NCBI GenBank assembly: GCA_009885995.1
Contig: VFJQ01000017.1
Location: 1-41,799, forward strand
Source of the DNA: Verrucomicrobiota bacterium
Lineage (GTDB): Bacteria; Verrucomicrobiota; Verrucomicrobiia; Chthoniobacterales; Chthoniobacteraceae
Length of the DNA stretch: 41,799 nucleotides
Direction: 5' to 3'
Shown here in pieces: positions 27,347 to 34,983 of this stretch. The position numbers were made by a program, and so were the translations under genes. The notes under the pieces are model-generated. The model was not told the origin of the DNA. It worked only from the letters and a program-made list of their open reading frames with translations, and did not search any database. Numbering within the stretch: the first letter of the stretch is position 1; each line of letters starts with the position of its first letter.

Positions 27347-28522
27347 CTAGCGATGCGCCGCGCGGAACTTCGCCATCGCGCCGAGCACGTCGCGCGCGGT
27401 CAGCAGCAGGGCACGGTTGCGGTCCTGATTCTCCGTCACCGATGCGGCGGCTTTCTCAGTATAGACGCGCACGATTTCGCCATAGCCGATCACCGCGTCG
27501 AGCAGCGGGAGCGAGGTGGTGGCGAAGTGCGGCCGGGCCGCGTTCAGCTTCGCGATCTCCGCCTGCACGGTCGCGTTCGGCAGCTTGGTCAAGTCGTTCG
27601 GCGTGCTCGATTGCACGACGGTGAAGATCGTCGGCGCCATGTCTTCGATCGCGTAGAAGGTGCCCTCGGAGGAGAGCTTGTCGAACTGCCCCGTCGTCAC
27701 GCGCAGCAGCAGCCGCGCGCTCACGCAACTCGGCATCACGACCATCGTGTTGCGGAGTTGCTCCTTCATTTCATCGTCCTTGAGCAACTCGTCCGGCTTG
27801 GCGCCCTCGGCGCTGAGCGCCTGCTGCACGTTGCCGAAATAGCCAAGGCCCTTCGTCATCTCCGGCGTGAGCGCGGTATCGATGATCGGGCGCGCGTCTT
27901 CATACGAGTTCACCGCGAAGAACTGCGTGTGCGCGAACATCGCCGGCCCGGCGCTCACCATCATGTCGTTCACCTGCGAGACCTGCTTCTCGGTCATCAC
28001 CACGCGCTTCGCCTTCGCCCTCATCACCGCGAGCAGCCGCGGGATCGCGTCGCGCACGGGCTGCACATCGCCATCCGCCTCGAAGGTGCCCACCGCCATG
28101 CACTCCGGCTCCGGCTTCCACCCGCCGAGCGCAGCGTCGAGCCCGATCGCGAGCCCGAGGCCCGAGGCGGCGAGGTCGTTCGCCGCGACCATGCCGGTGA
28201 ACGTGATCTCGATCCGCTGCGCCTTTAGCTTTCCCGGGTGCAGCTTCTCGATCGCCGCGGTCACGGACTGGAGCACCTTGCTCGCATCGGGAGGCACGCG
28301 CTGCGTGAAGACCGCGCCGCCGACCCCGCGCGCGATCCGCACCTCGACGTTCGCGATGTCCGCCACGGGCCGCTGGCCCGGCTTGGGCGGGAGAAGCAGC
28401 GGCACCTTCACCACCGTGAGCCCCGGCGCCGGCGGCGAGGCCGGCACCTGCGCGCGCAACACGGGCGCGACGAAGGCGATGAGGAAGACGAGTGCGGAGC
28501 GGACCAGGGCCGAAGTTTGCAT
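27347..28522 (-). CDS. secreted protein with degenerate Lon/S16-like domain
   Basis: A 391-residue protein with a signal peptide (cleavage near LRAQ, 22-25). Residues about 58-215 follow the strand order of the Lon protease (S16) domain: RIEITFTG, GLGLAIGLDAALGG, VGTFEADGDVQPV, then AKRVVM. My alignment puts A119 at the catalytic Ser of DGPSAG (S120 is next to it) and I160 at the catalytic Lys, so it should not be an active protease. Residues 220-391 are helical and unassigned. An extension to 29314 overlaps uppP and is rejected. It precedes the channel gene by 27 bases. Confidence 0.72.
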   Translation of the reverse strand: MQTSALVRSALVFLIAFVAPVLRAQVPASPPAPGLTVVKVPLLLPPKPGQRPVADIANVEVRIARGVGGAVFTQRVPPDASKVLQSVTAAIEKLHPGKLKAQRIEITFTGMVAANDLAASGLGLAIGLDAALGGWKPEPECMAVGTFEADGDVQPVRDAIPRLLAVMRAKAKRVVMTEKQVSQVNDMMVSAGPAMFAHTQFFAVNSYEDARPIIDTALTPEMTKGLGYFGNVQQALSAEGAKPDELLKDDEMKEQLRNTMVVMPSCVSARLLLRVTTGQFDKLSSEGTFYAIEDMAPTIFTVVQSSTPNDLTKLPNATVQAEIAKLNAARPHFATTSLPLLDAVIGYGEIVRVYTEKAAASVTENQDRNRALLLTARDVLGAMAKFRAAHR

Positions 28523-28599
28523 GGGCTGTGAAACGGGCGTCGCGTTTAGTGCAGGCGCGGGCTTGGCGCAAGCCGCCCACTCGTCACTTTCTCGCCGCA

Positions 28600-29412
28600 T
28601 TACCTCCCATTGTTCAGCAGCCAGAGCAGCGCGAAGCCGAACACGATGCGGTAGATGCCGAAGCCGATGAACGTATGCCGCTGCACGTAGCGCAGCAGCC
28701 ACTTCACCGCCACGAACGACACGAGCGCCGACACCGCCGTGCCGAGCGCGAGCATCGGCCAGTCGGGCGCGACGTGGTTCAACTCCGGGTGCTTGAGCGT
28801 CTTGAAGACCTTGTAAGCCGCCGCCACGAGCAGCGTCGGGATGCCCACGAGGAAGGAAAACTCCGTCGCCGCCACGCGGTTCGTCCCGCACATCAGCGCG
28901 AAAATAATCGTCGAGCCCGAGCGTGACAACCCCGGGAAGACCGCCGCCGCGAGTTGCCCCACTGCGACCGACAGCGCCGACGGCCACGCCACTAGCGGCC
29001 GCTGTTCGCGCACCGCGAGCCATTTCTCCAGCCCGATGAAAGCGACACCACCCACGATCAGCGCCCACGCGACGTTGGCCACGTTCTTCGTCAACTCGTA
29101 GCCAAGTTTGTCGAGCACGAGCCCGCCGATCGCCGTCAGCAGGAAAGCCACGACGATCTTCGCGAGCAACGACTGGCTCTCCGCCTCGCGCCAGCGCGCC
29201 AGCATCCGCAGCCGGTCCTTGAACAGCGGCAACACCGCCACCACCGCCCCGGCCTGCACGCCCACGTTGAAGAGATCGGTCTTGAAAAAGCTGTCGTCTT
29301 TCAGCCCCAGCCAATGCTCCGCGATGAGCAGATGCCCGGTGGACGATACGGGGATGAACTCCGTCAGCCCTTCAACGAAACCGAGCAGCGTGGCGATGAG
29401 CCAGTCGGGCAT
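28600..29412 (-). CDS. uppP: undecaprenyl-diphosphate phosphatase
   Basis: A 270-residue inner-membrane enzyme that dephosphorylates undecaprenyl diphosphate so that the lipid carrier can be reused for peptidoglycan and other envelope polymers. Both BacA-family signatures are intact: EGLTEFIPVSSTGHL (14-28) and PGLSRSGST (160-168), with about seven membrane helices. Family members confer some bacitracin resistance. It lies between glnB (45 bases upstream) and the S16-like gene (77 bases downstream). Confidence 0.95.
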   Translation of the reverse strand: MPDWLIATLLGFVEGLTEFIPVSSTGHLLIAEHWLGLKDDSFFKTDLFNVGVQAGAVVAVLPLFKDRLRMLARWREAESQSLLAKIVVAFLLTAIGGLVLDKLGYELTKNVANVAWALIVGGVAFIGLEKWLAVREQRPLVAWPSALSVAVGQLAAAVFPGLSRSGSTIIFALMCGTNRVAATEFSFLVGIPTLLVAAAYKVFKTLKHPELNHVAPDWPMLALGTAVSALVSFVAVKWLLRYVQRHTFIGFGIYRIVFGFALLWLLNNGR

Positions 29413-29457
29413 GGTTGATTCGACAACGCACCGGCGCTCACCGCGCCTCGCCGTCGG

Positions 29458-29808
<351 letters not shown>

Positions 29809-29834
29809 CTACCGGGCAGAGCACAAATGGCAAG

Positions 29835-29856
29835 CCGGGTTTTCACCGGGTTTTCA
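29835..29856. repeat. two tandem copies of an 11-base direct repeat
   Basis: CCGGGTTTTCA occurs at 29835-29845 and again at 29846-29856, a spacing of about one helical turn. It lies 39 bases before the glnB start on the minus strand and in the 274-base gap before the RRM gene. This could be an operator, but no regulator is identified. The rest of the gap has no recognisable feature. Confidence 0.45.
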
Positions 29857-30070
29857 CCGACACGCGCCCCTCGGATCGTGGCGGCCGAACGCGGCCTTGC
29901 TTAACCCCCGAAGCCTGTTCCCTTGCTCGCGCAGAAACGCAGCCCATTTGGGCCTTGGTAGATTGCTAGTTGTGTTCGTAGCGCGGCTCACCCCGCGGAA
30001 CTTCCAGTGGCGATTTGAAATCCGATTCCTGGAAACAGACGCAGAAGCTTCGCAGATGCAAAACGAACAC

Positions 30071-30364
30071 ATGAACAACAGACTCTACATCGGAAACCTC
30101 GCCTTCGAGACCGCCGAGATTCAGATCAGCGACCTCTTCGCCGAGGCCGGCACCGTCAACGAAGCCAACCTCATGCAGGATCGCACGACCGGCCAGTCGC
30201 GCGGTTTCGCCTTCGTCACCATGTCCACGCCCGCCGAGGCACAGGAGGCCATTCGTCTCTTCAACGGGAAAGATCTCAACGGGCGCGCGATCACCGTGAC
30301 CGAAGCCCGGCCGCGTGAGGACAGCGTCGGCGGCGGCCCGCGGCGCCAATTCATGAAGCCCTAG
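30071..30364 (+). CDS. RRM-domain RNA-binding protein
   Basis: A 97-residue single RRM protein of the bacterial Rbp type: RNP2 is LYIGNL (5-10) and RNP1 is RGFAFVTM (44-51), with a short basic tail (PRRQFMKP). Such proteins bind single-stranded RNA and are often cold-induced. The ATG at 30071 gives the standard MNNRLYIGNL opening; an in-frame ATG at 30056 would add five residues. The long upstream gap, back to 29797, may contain an untranslated leader. A strong terminator follows, so it is a single-gene transcript. Confidence 0.92.
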   Translation: MNNRLYIGNLAFETAEIQISDLFAEAGTVNEANLMQDRTTGQSRGFAFVTMSTPAEAQEAIRLFNGKDLNGRAITVTEARPREDSVGGGPRRQFMKP

Positions 30365-30390
30365 TCCGCATCGCTTCCAGTCCGAATTCG

Positions 30391-30425
30391 AAGCGCCCCG
30401 GTCCCCGCCGGGGCGCTTTGCTTTT
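30391..30425 (+). terminator. strong intrinsic terminator
   Basis: An 11-base stem, AAGCGCCCCGG (30391-30401) with CCGGGGCGCTT (30408-30418), has a 6-base loop and is followed by TTTGCTTTT. It lies 27 bases after the RRM stop. Confidence 0.9.
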
Positions 30426-30507
30426 CAGCAGTCGGTCACTTCGTGCAAGGCCGGGCGAAGCATAGACGTGGCTCGACACGCAGACGGGCGGCGATTATCC
30501 GTGGGGC

Positions 30508-30945
30508 ATGAAACGCCGCACTCTCCCAGCCGCCATCCTCGCGGTGTCGGCGCTCGTCTTCACGCCGATGGCGCGGGCGGATGACCTGAAGGCGATGGAG
30601 GGCCGGTGGACTGTCGAGGCGATGGAGGCGGGCGGGAAGGCGGTGGACTCCGCTGATCTGGCGAAGGCGCTCGCGGTGACGATCGCTGGCGACCATTACG
30701 AACTGATGACTGACGAGGGGCCGGACGGCGGGACTTTGAAGCTCGATGAGACGCAAAACCCGAAGACGATGGACGCGACGGACACGGAGGGGATCGAGGT
30801 GGGTAAGTTGATCCGGGCGATCTATGAACTCTCTGGCGATACGCTACGGGTGTGTTACGCGGTGGATGGCAGCGCGCGGCCCACGGAGTTTGCGACGAAG
30901 GAGGATTCGCCGCTGCTGCTGGTCACTTACAAGCGCGAGAAGTAG
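30508..30945 (+). CDS. TIGR03067-type exported protein
   Basis: A 145-residue protein with a signal peptide (cleavage near ARA-DD, 22-24) and the TIGR03067 domain, known mainly from planctomycetes and relatives. Landmarks are LKAMEGRWTVEAME (27-40), LKLDETQNPKTMD (77-89), IYELSGDTLRVCYA (105-118) and RPTEF (124-128). The domain is a small lipocalin-like beta barrel whose ligand is unknown. It lies 9 bases before dtd. Confidence 0.88.
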   Translation: MKRRTLPAAILAVSALVFTPMARADDLKAMEGRWTVEAMEAGGKAVDSADLAKALAVTIAGDHYELMTDEGPDGGTLKLDETQNPKTMDATDTEGIEVGKLIRAIYELSGDTLRVCYAVDGSARPTEFATKEDSPLLLVTYKREK

Positions 30946-30954
30946 GCGGGAGCG

Positions 30955-31407
30955 ATGCGCGCGGTCATCCAGCGAGTCGCGTCGGCGAGTGTCACGGTGG
31001 AAGGCGAGACCGTCGGTATGATCGGGCGCGGGCTCCTGGTGCTCGTGGGCAAGGAGGAAGCCGACACGGCGGAGGATATCGAGTGGCTGGCGGGGAAGAT
31101 CGTCGCGCTGCGGCTCTTCGGCGACGACGGCGGGCCGTGGGCGAAGAACGTGATGGAGATCGGCGGCGACGTGTTGCTCGTGAGCCAGTTCACGCTGCAC
31201 GCTTCGACGAAGAAGGGAACGAAGCCGAGTTGGCACCGCGCGGCGAAACCGGACATCGCGATCCCGCTCTATGAGGCGCTGATTGCGAAGCTGACGGAGT
31301 TGATGGGCAAGCCGCCGCAGACGGGGCGCTTCGGGGCGATGATGCAGGTGGCGCTCGTGAACGACGGGCCGGTGACGCTCATCATCGACACGAAGGCGCG
31401 GGAGTGA
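30955..31407 (+). CDS. dtd: D-aminoacyl-tRNA deacylase
   Basis: A 150-residue homodimeric enzyme that hydrolyses D-aminoacyl-tRNA, protecting translation from D-amino acids and glycine mischarging. The active-site SQFTL is at 77-81 and the cross-subunit Gly-cisPro motif is in NDGPVTL (136-142). The start MRAVIQRVASASV is typical. It follows the TIGR03067 gene by 9 bases, so the two may share a transcript. Confidence 0.95.
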   Translation: MRAVIQRVASASVTVEGETVGMIGRGLLVLVGKEEADTAEDIEWLAGKIVALRLFGDDGGPWAKNVMEIGGDVLLVSQFTLHASTKKGTKPSWHRAAKPDIAIPLYEALIAKLTELMGKPPQTGRFGAMMQVALVNDGPVTLIIDTKARE

Positions 31408-31471
31408 GCCTGCGCGAGGGCGTGGAAAAATCGCGGGACATCGCGCGCAAACCTCGCCACAACGCCACCCG

Positions 31472-32128
31472 ATGAAGACCCTCGCACTCGTGCTCTCGGC
31501 GACTTGCCTCTTCGACTGCTCCGCGCCCGGAGCGGACGGCTGGCAGGTGCTTTTCAATGGGAAGGATCTGGCCGGCTGGAAGCCGAACACGCAGCCGGAG
31601 GCGTTCACCGTCGTCGATGGCGCGATCCGCACTCACGCGACGCAGTCTTACGCGCACCTTTTCTATATCGGCGATGGCTCGGCGGGAGCGGGACGGTTCA
31701 AGAACTTCGAGCTGGAGGCGACAGTGCGCGGCGAGCCGAGCTCGAATTCGGGCATCTACTTCCACACCGACATCGCGTGCGGCGAGGGGCCGCGGCTGAA
31801 GCTGACGAAAGGCTACGAGGTGCAGCTCAACTCGACGGCGAAGGAGAAACGCAAGACGGGCAGCTTGTATGCCGTCGTCGATCTCGCAGAGTCGCCGGTC
31901 GATGAGGCGCAGTGGTTCAAGGTGCGCCTGCGCGTCGAGGGGCGGCGCATCACGATCCATGTGAATGAGAAGCAGACCGTCGATTACACCGAGGTCGATG
32001 GCGACACGCGACCGAAGGGCTTCGAGGGCCGTTTCCTCAGCCCGGACGGCGGCTCGATCGCGCTGCAAGCACACGACCCGGACAGCACGTTTTATTTCAA
32101 GGACCTCCGCGTCCGCCGGTTGCCGTAG
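31472..32128 (+). CDS. DUF1080 / 3-keto-disaccharide hydrolase-type exported protein
   Basis: A 218-residue protein with a signal peptide and the DUF1080 opening LFNGKDLAGW (27-36), the SNSGIYFHTD strand in the middle, and IALQAHDPDSTFYFKDLRV at the end. The family is concanavalin-like and includes enzymes acting on 3-keto-glycosides. It is followed 31 bases later by the GH10 gene, so a joint role in plant or other polysaccharide breakdown is reasonable. It differs from the copy at 9784 in the middle region. Confidence 0.88.
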   Translation: MKTLALVLSATCLFDCSAPGADGWQVLFNGKDLAGWKPNTQPEAFTVVDGAIRTHATQSYAHLFYIGDGSAGAGRFKNFELEATVRGEPSSNSGIYFHTDIACGEGPRLKLTKGYEVQLNSTAKEKRKTGSLYAVVDLAESPVDEAQWFKVRLRVEGRRITIHVNEKQTVDYTEVDGDTRPKGFEGRFLSPDGGSIALQAHDPDSTFYFKDLRVRRLP

Positions 32129-32159
32129 TGGCGGCGAGTCGCGACACGAGTATCGAGCG

Positions 32160-33953
32160 ATGAAAACCCTTCTTGCCGCCGCTCTCATTTTCATCGGCGT
32201 GCTCCGCGCTGAGGAGCCCGCGCTGCCGCCTGAGGCCGTCGCGCTGCTGCCGGAGACGGCGCTGAAGCCCACGCAGCCGAAGCCGGAGGAGGGCACGATC
32301 ACGCAAGTCGATGGCGCGTGGCGGCTCACGTCGCCGGGGAAGCTGGAGAAATCCTACAACCTCTCGCTGAGCCGCGCCTTCACGCAGCCGATCGCGAAGG
32401 ATCAGGTGTGCCTCTTCGTCATCAAGGCGCGCGCAGTGCAGGCAGAGCGCGCGGATGGAAAGGGTAGGATCACCGCGGTGGTGCAGAACATTAAGGACTA
32501 CGGGCACTCGCCGTTGTGGAAGGCGTGGACGGTCGGCAAGGAATGGGAGACGACGTTCTTTGTCTTCCAAGCCGAGCATGAACTGCCGGAAGGCGCGGGC
32601 GTGGCGAAGGTGAACGCGGGCGAGGCGAAGCAGGTGATCGAGGTCGCGGACTTTCAGGTCTATCGCTTCCCGGTCGGCTTCGATGTCTTCCAGGCGCCGC
32701 AGATGAAGAAGACCTACGCGGGGCGCGAACTCGATGCACCGTGGCGCGCGGAGGCCGACGCGCGGATCGAGAAGCTGCGCAAAGGCCAGCTCACCGTGCG
32801 CGTGGTGGATGCGGAAGGAAAGCCGATCGAAGGCGCGAAGGTGAACGTCGCGATGAAGCGGCACTTGTTCGGCTTCGGCAGCGCGGTGGATCCGACGATG
32901 CTCTCGGCGCTCGATTCGAAAATCTCCGTGCCCGACCAGGCGAAGTATCGCGCCATCACCGACGAGCTTTTCAGCCGCATCGTGCCGGAGAATGGGCTGC
33001 GCGTGAACCAAATCGACGTGGCAGACGATCCCGAGAAGCCGTGGGCGACCGAGTATCAACGCCGCAACCGAGCCGCCACGCTGTGGATGCTGCAATGGGC
33101 GCAGGATCGGAAGATGACCACGCGCGGGCATTACCTCGTGTGGTGTTATCTCGAAGACTGGGCGCGCAAGGTCGTGAAGGAGCGCGGAGTTGCCGGCCTG
33201 CTCGATACCTACGAGCGCCACTTCCGCTTCGTGCTCCCCTTCTGCGCGCCTTACGTCGCCGAGTGGGATGCGCTGAATCATCCCGTCCCGTTCTACGAAC
33301 CCGACGCGCTCTACAACGTGATCGGTCCCGACTTCTACCCGGACATCTACCGCAAGATCCGCGGGCAAACCGACAAGCTGCTCTTCGTGAACGAGGACGC
33401 CTTCAACCCCGAGCGCGCGGATGGTTTCGAGAAGCATGTGCGCCACATGATCGAGCGCGGCGTCACGCCCGACGGTTGCGGCTTCCAGAGCCACTACCAC
33501 GATGCCGAGATCCCGAGTGTGGACGACATCTGGCAGACGTGGAACCGCGTCGCGCCGCTCGTGAAGCATCTCACCGTGACCGAATACGACTTCCAGTCGC
33601 TCGACGACGCGCTGCACGCCGACCACATGCGCGACATGCTCACCCTCGCGTTCAGCCATCCGCAGATGACCGGGTTTGTCATTTGGGGTTTTTGGGAAGG
33701 GAGGCACTGGAAGCCGACGGCAGCGATGTTCAAAGCCGACTGGACCGAGCGCCCGGCGGTGAAGGTGTGGCGCGACCTCGTGAAGACAAAGTGGTGGACG
33801 AACGCCACGCTCACCAGCGATGCCGAGGGGAAGGTAACGCTGCCCGCGTTCTTCGGCTGGTATGACATCACGATGGAGAAAGGCGGCGTGACGAAGACGC
33901 AGGAGATCAAGCACACCACCAGCGCCGGGCGGCCCGTGCTGAAGCTCCCGTAA
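32160..33953 (+). CDS. GH10 endo-xylanase-like protein with altered acid/base residue
   Basis: A 597-residue exported protein (signal peptide to about residue 17). Residues 45-180 form an N-terminal beta-sandwich resembling a carbohydrate-binding module. The catalytic GH10 barrel spans about 205-545, with FGFGSAV, ENGLR, RGHYLVW and the nucleophile E475 (LTVTEYDFQ). The acid/base Glu of the WDxxNE motif is replaced: WDALNH ends in H374. A C-terminal beta domain follows (550-597). The enzyme may be inactive, use another acid, or act on a different linkage. The ATG at 32160 is chosen because it begins the signal peptide. Confidence 0.87.
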   Translation: MKTLLAAALIFIGVLRAEEPALPPEAVALLPETALKPTQPKPEEGTITQVDGAWRLTSPGKLEKSYNLSLSRAFTQPIAKDQVCLFVIKARAVQAERADGKGRITAVVQNIKDYGHSPLWKAWTVGKEWETTFFVFQAEHELPEGAGVAKVNAGEAKQVIEVADFQVYRFPVGFDVFQAPQMKKTYAGRELDAPWRAEADARIEKLRKGQLTVRVVDAEGKPIEGAKVNVAMKRHLFGFGSAVDPTMLSALDSKISVPDQAKYRAITDELFSRIVPENGLRVNQIDVADDPEKPWATEYQRRNRAATLWMLQWAQDRKMTTRGHYLVWCYLEDWARKVVKERGVAGLLDTYERHFRFVLPFCAPYVAEWDALNHPVPFYEPDALYNVIGPDFYPDIYRKIRGQTDKLLFVNEDAFNPERADGFEKHVRHMIERGVTPDGCGFQSHYHDAEIPSVDDIWQTWNRVAPLVKHLTVTEYDFQSLDDALHADHMRDMLTLAFSHPQMTGFVIWGFWEGRHWKPTAAMFKADWTERPAVKVWRDLVKTKWWTNATLTSDAEGKVTLPAFFGWYDITMEKGGVTKTQEIKHTTSAGRPVLKLP

Positions 33954-34010
33954 TTGGTGAGCGCGCAGGTCCGCGTAGCGGCATCTACGCTGCGACAGCC
34001 CCACTCTGCC

Positions 34011-34594
34011 ATGACGAAACAACTCATCATCATCCTCTCCGTGTGTGCCCTCACGCTACGCGCGGCTGAACCCGAGAATCTCCTGCCCACCGGCGACTTT
34101 AGATGAAGCCCGGCCTCGCCCCTGGCGCGGGCTGGACTTTTCCCTCGCCGGAGTCGCAAGCCCGCGACGGCATTTCGACCGGCATCGTTTACCAGAGCGC
34201 GGTGCCCGGCGGGCCATTTGTGAAATGCTAGCTGCGTGTCGCCTCGGAGAAGATCGGCACTGCTACCGCGCGCTATCGCATCACCCTTCCGCCCGGCACG
34301 CGGCGGGTGCGGATGTCAGGCCGCTTCCTCCTGGAGAAGATCGAATGCGCGACCGAGCCGAAATGGTCCGCAGCTTTCATCGGCGGCGCGGTGCTCGACG
34401 CAGCGGGCAATAAACTCATCAACATGCCGACCCCGATCCACCTCACTCAGCCGACGGGCGGCTGGATGCAAAAGGAGGGCACATTCGAACTACCGGAGGG
34501 CGCAGCAGTTCTCGACATCGGCCCCGGCCTCTACCACTTCTCCGGCGACTTCTCAGTCGATGATCTCGTCTATCATGTGCTGCCGCCGAAGTAA
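34011..34594 (+). pseudogene. disrupted exported protein of unknown family
   Basis: The ATG at 34011 starts a signal peptide (MTKQLIIILSVCALTLRAAE) and reads to a TGA at 34104. The coding pattern continues in the next frame from about 34103 (MKPGLAPGAGWTFPSPES), is broken by TAG at 34229-34231, and runs on to 34594 as a beta-rich sequence (YRITLPPGTRRVRMSGRF, FSGDFSVDDLVYHV). One frameshift and one nonsense codon therefore interrupt a protein of about 190 residues. It sits 57 bases after the GH10 gene. Two lesions make decay more likely than a single sequencing error. Confidence 0.7.
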
Positions 34595-34681
34595 TCACGC
34601 CAGCGCGGCCAACGCTCGACCGGCGGTGATGGGAGCTTGGAAGGTGCGGATTCGATTTGTAGATCGGGGGCACCGCAAATT

Positions 34682-34894
34682 GTGAAACCGTTCACACTTC
34701 CCCTCTCCCTCGCCGTCTCCGCGCACGCCGCCGGCCCCTACACCATCGGCCGCGTCATCCACAGCTCCCGCAGCGTCGGATTCACCGGCTGGATCGGCGG
34801 TGTGGCGGTCTGCGATCGCGCCCTCACGGCCAAGGAGCTTGCGAAGCTCACCGCGCTCGGCACCGCCGGCCCGATTATCGCACCCGAGCGCTAA
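34682..34894 (+). pseudogene. LamG-like C-terminal remnant with signal-like start
   Basis: A 70-residue ORF from GTG: a signal-like start (VKPFTLPLSLAVSAHAAG) leads straight into SSRSVGFTGWIGGVAVCDRALTAKELAKL, which resembles the last strands of a LamG/concanavalin-like domain. Most of the domain is missing, so this is probably the remnant of a deletion. The gap 34595-34681 between it and the upstream pseudogene holds nothing recognisable. Confidence 0.45.
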
Positions 34895-34983
34895 AAACCC
34901 GCGCAGGTTTGTCCAAAAGTGCCGCCTTCTGGATTGCACCTGTAAAATCCTTCACAGACTTCCACGTTACCGTGAACACACCC

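Noticed and set aside
26141..28228. 695-codon plus-strand open frame across the channel and S16-like genes
   Set aside because: Composition is Arg/His/Glu-rich and it overlaps two well-supported minus-strand genes.
23840..28522. Zorya anti-phage system
   Set aside because: The channel and stator proteins recall ZorA and ZorB, but no OmpA-like domain and no ZorC, ZorD or ZorE partner is present.
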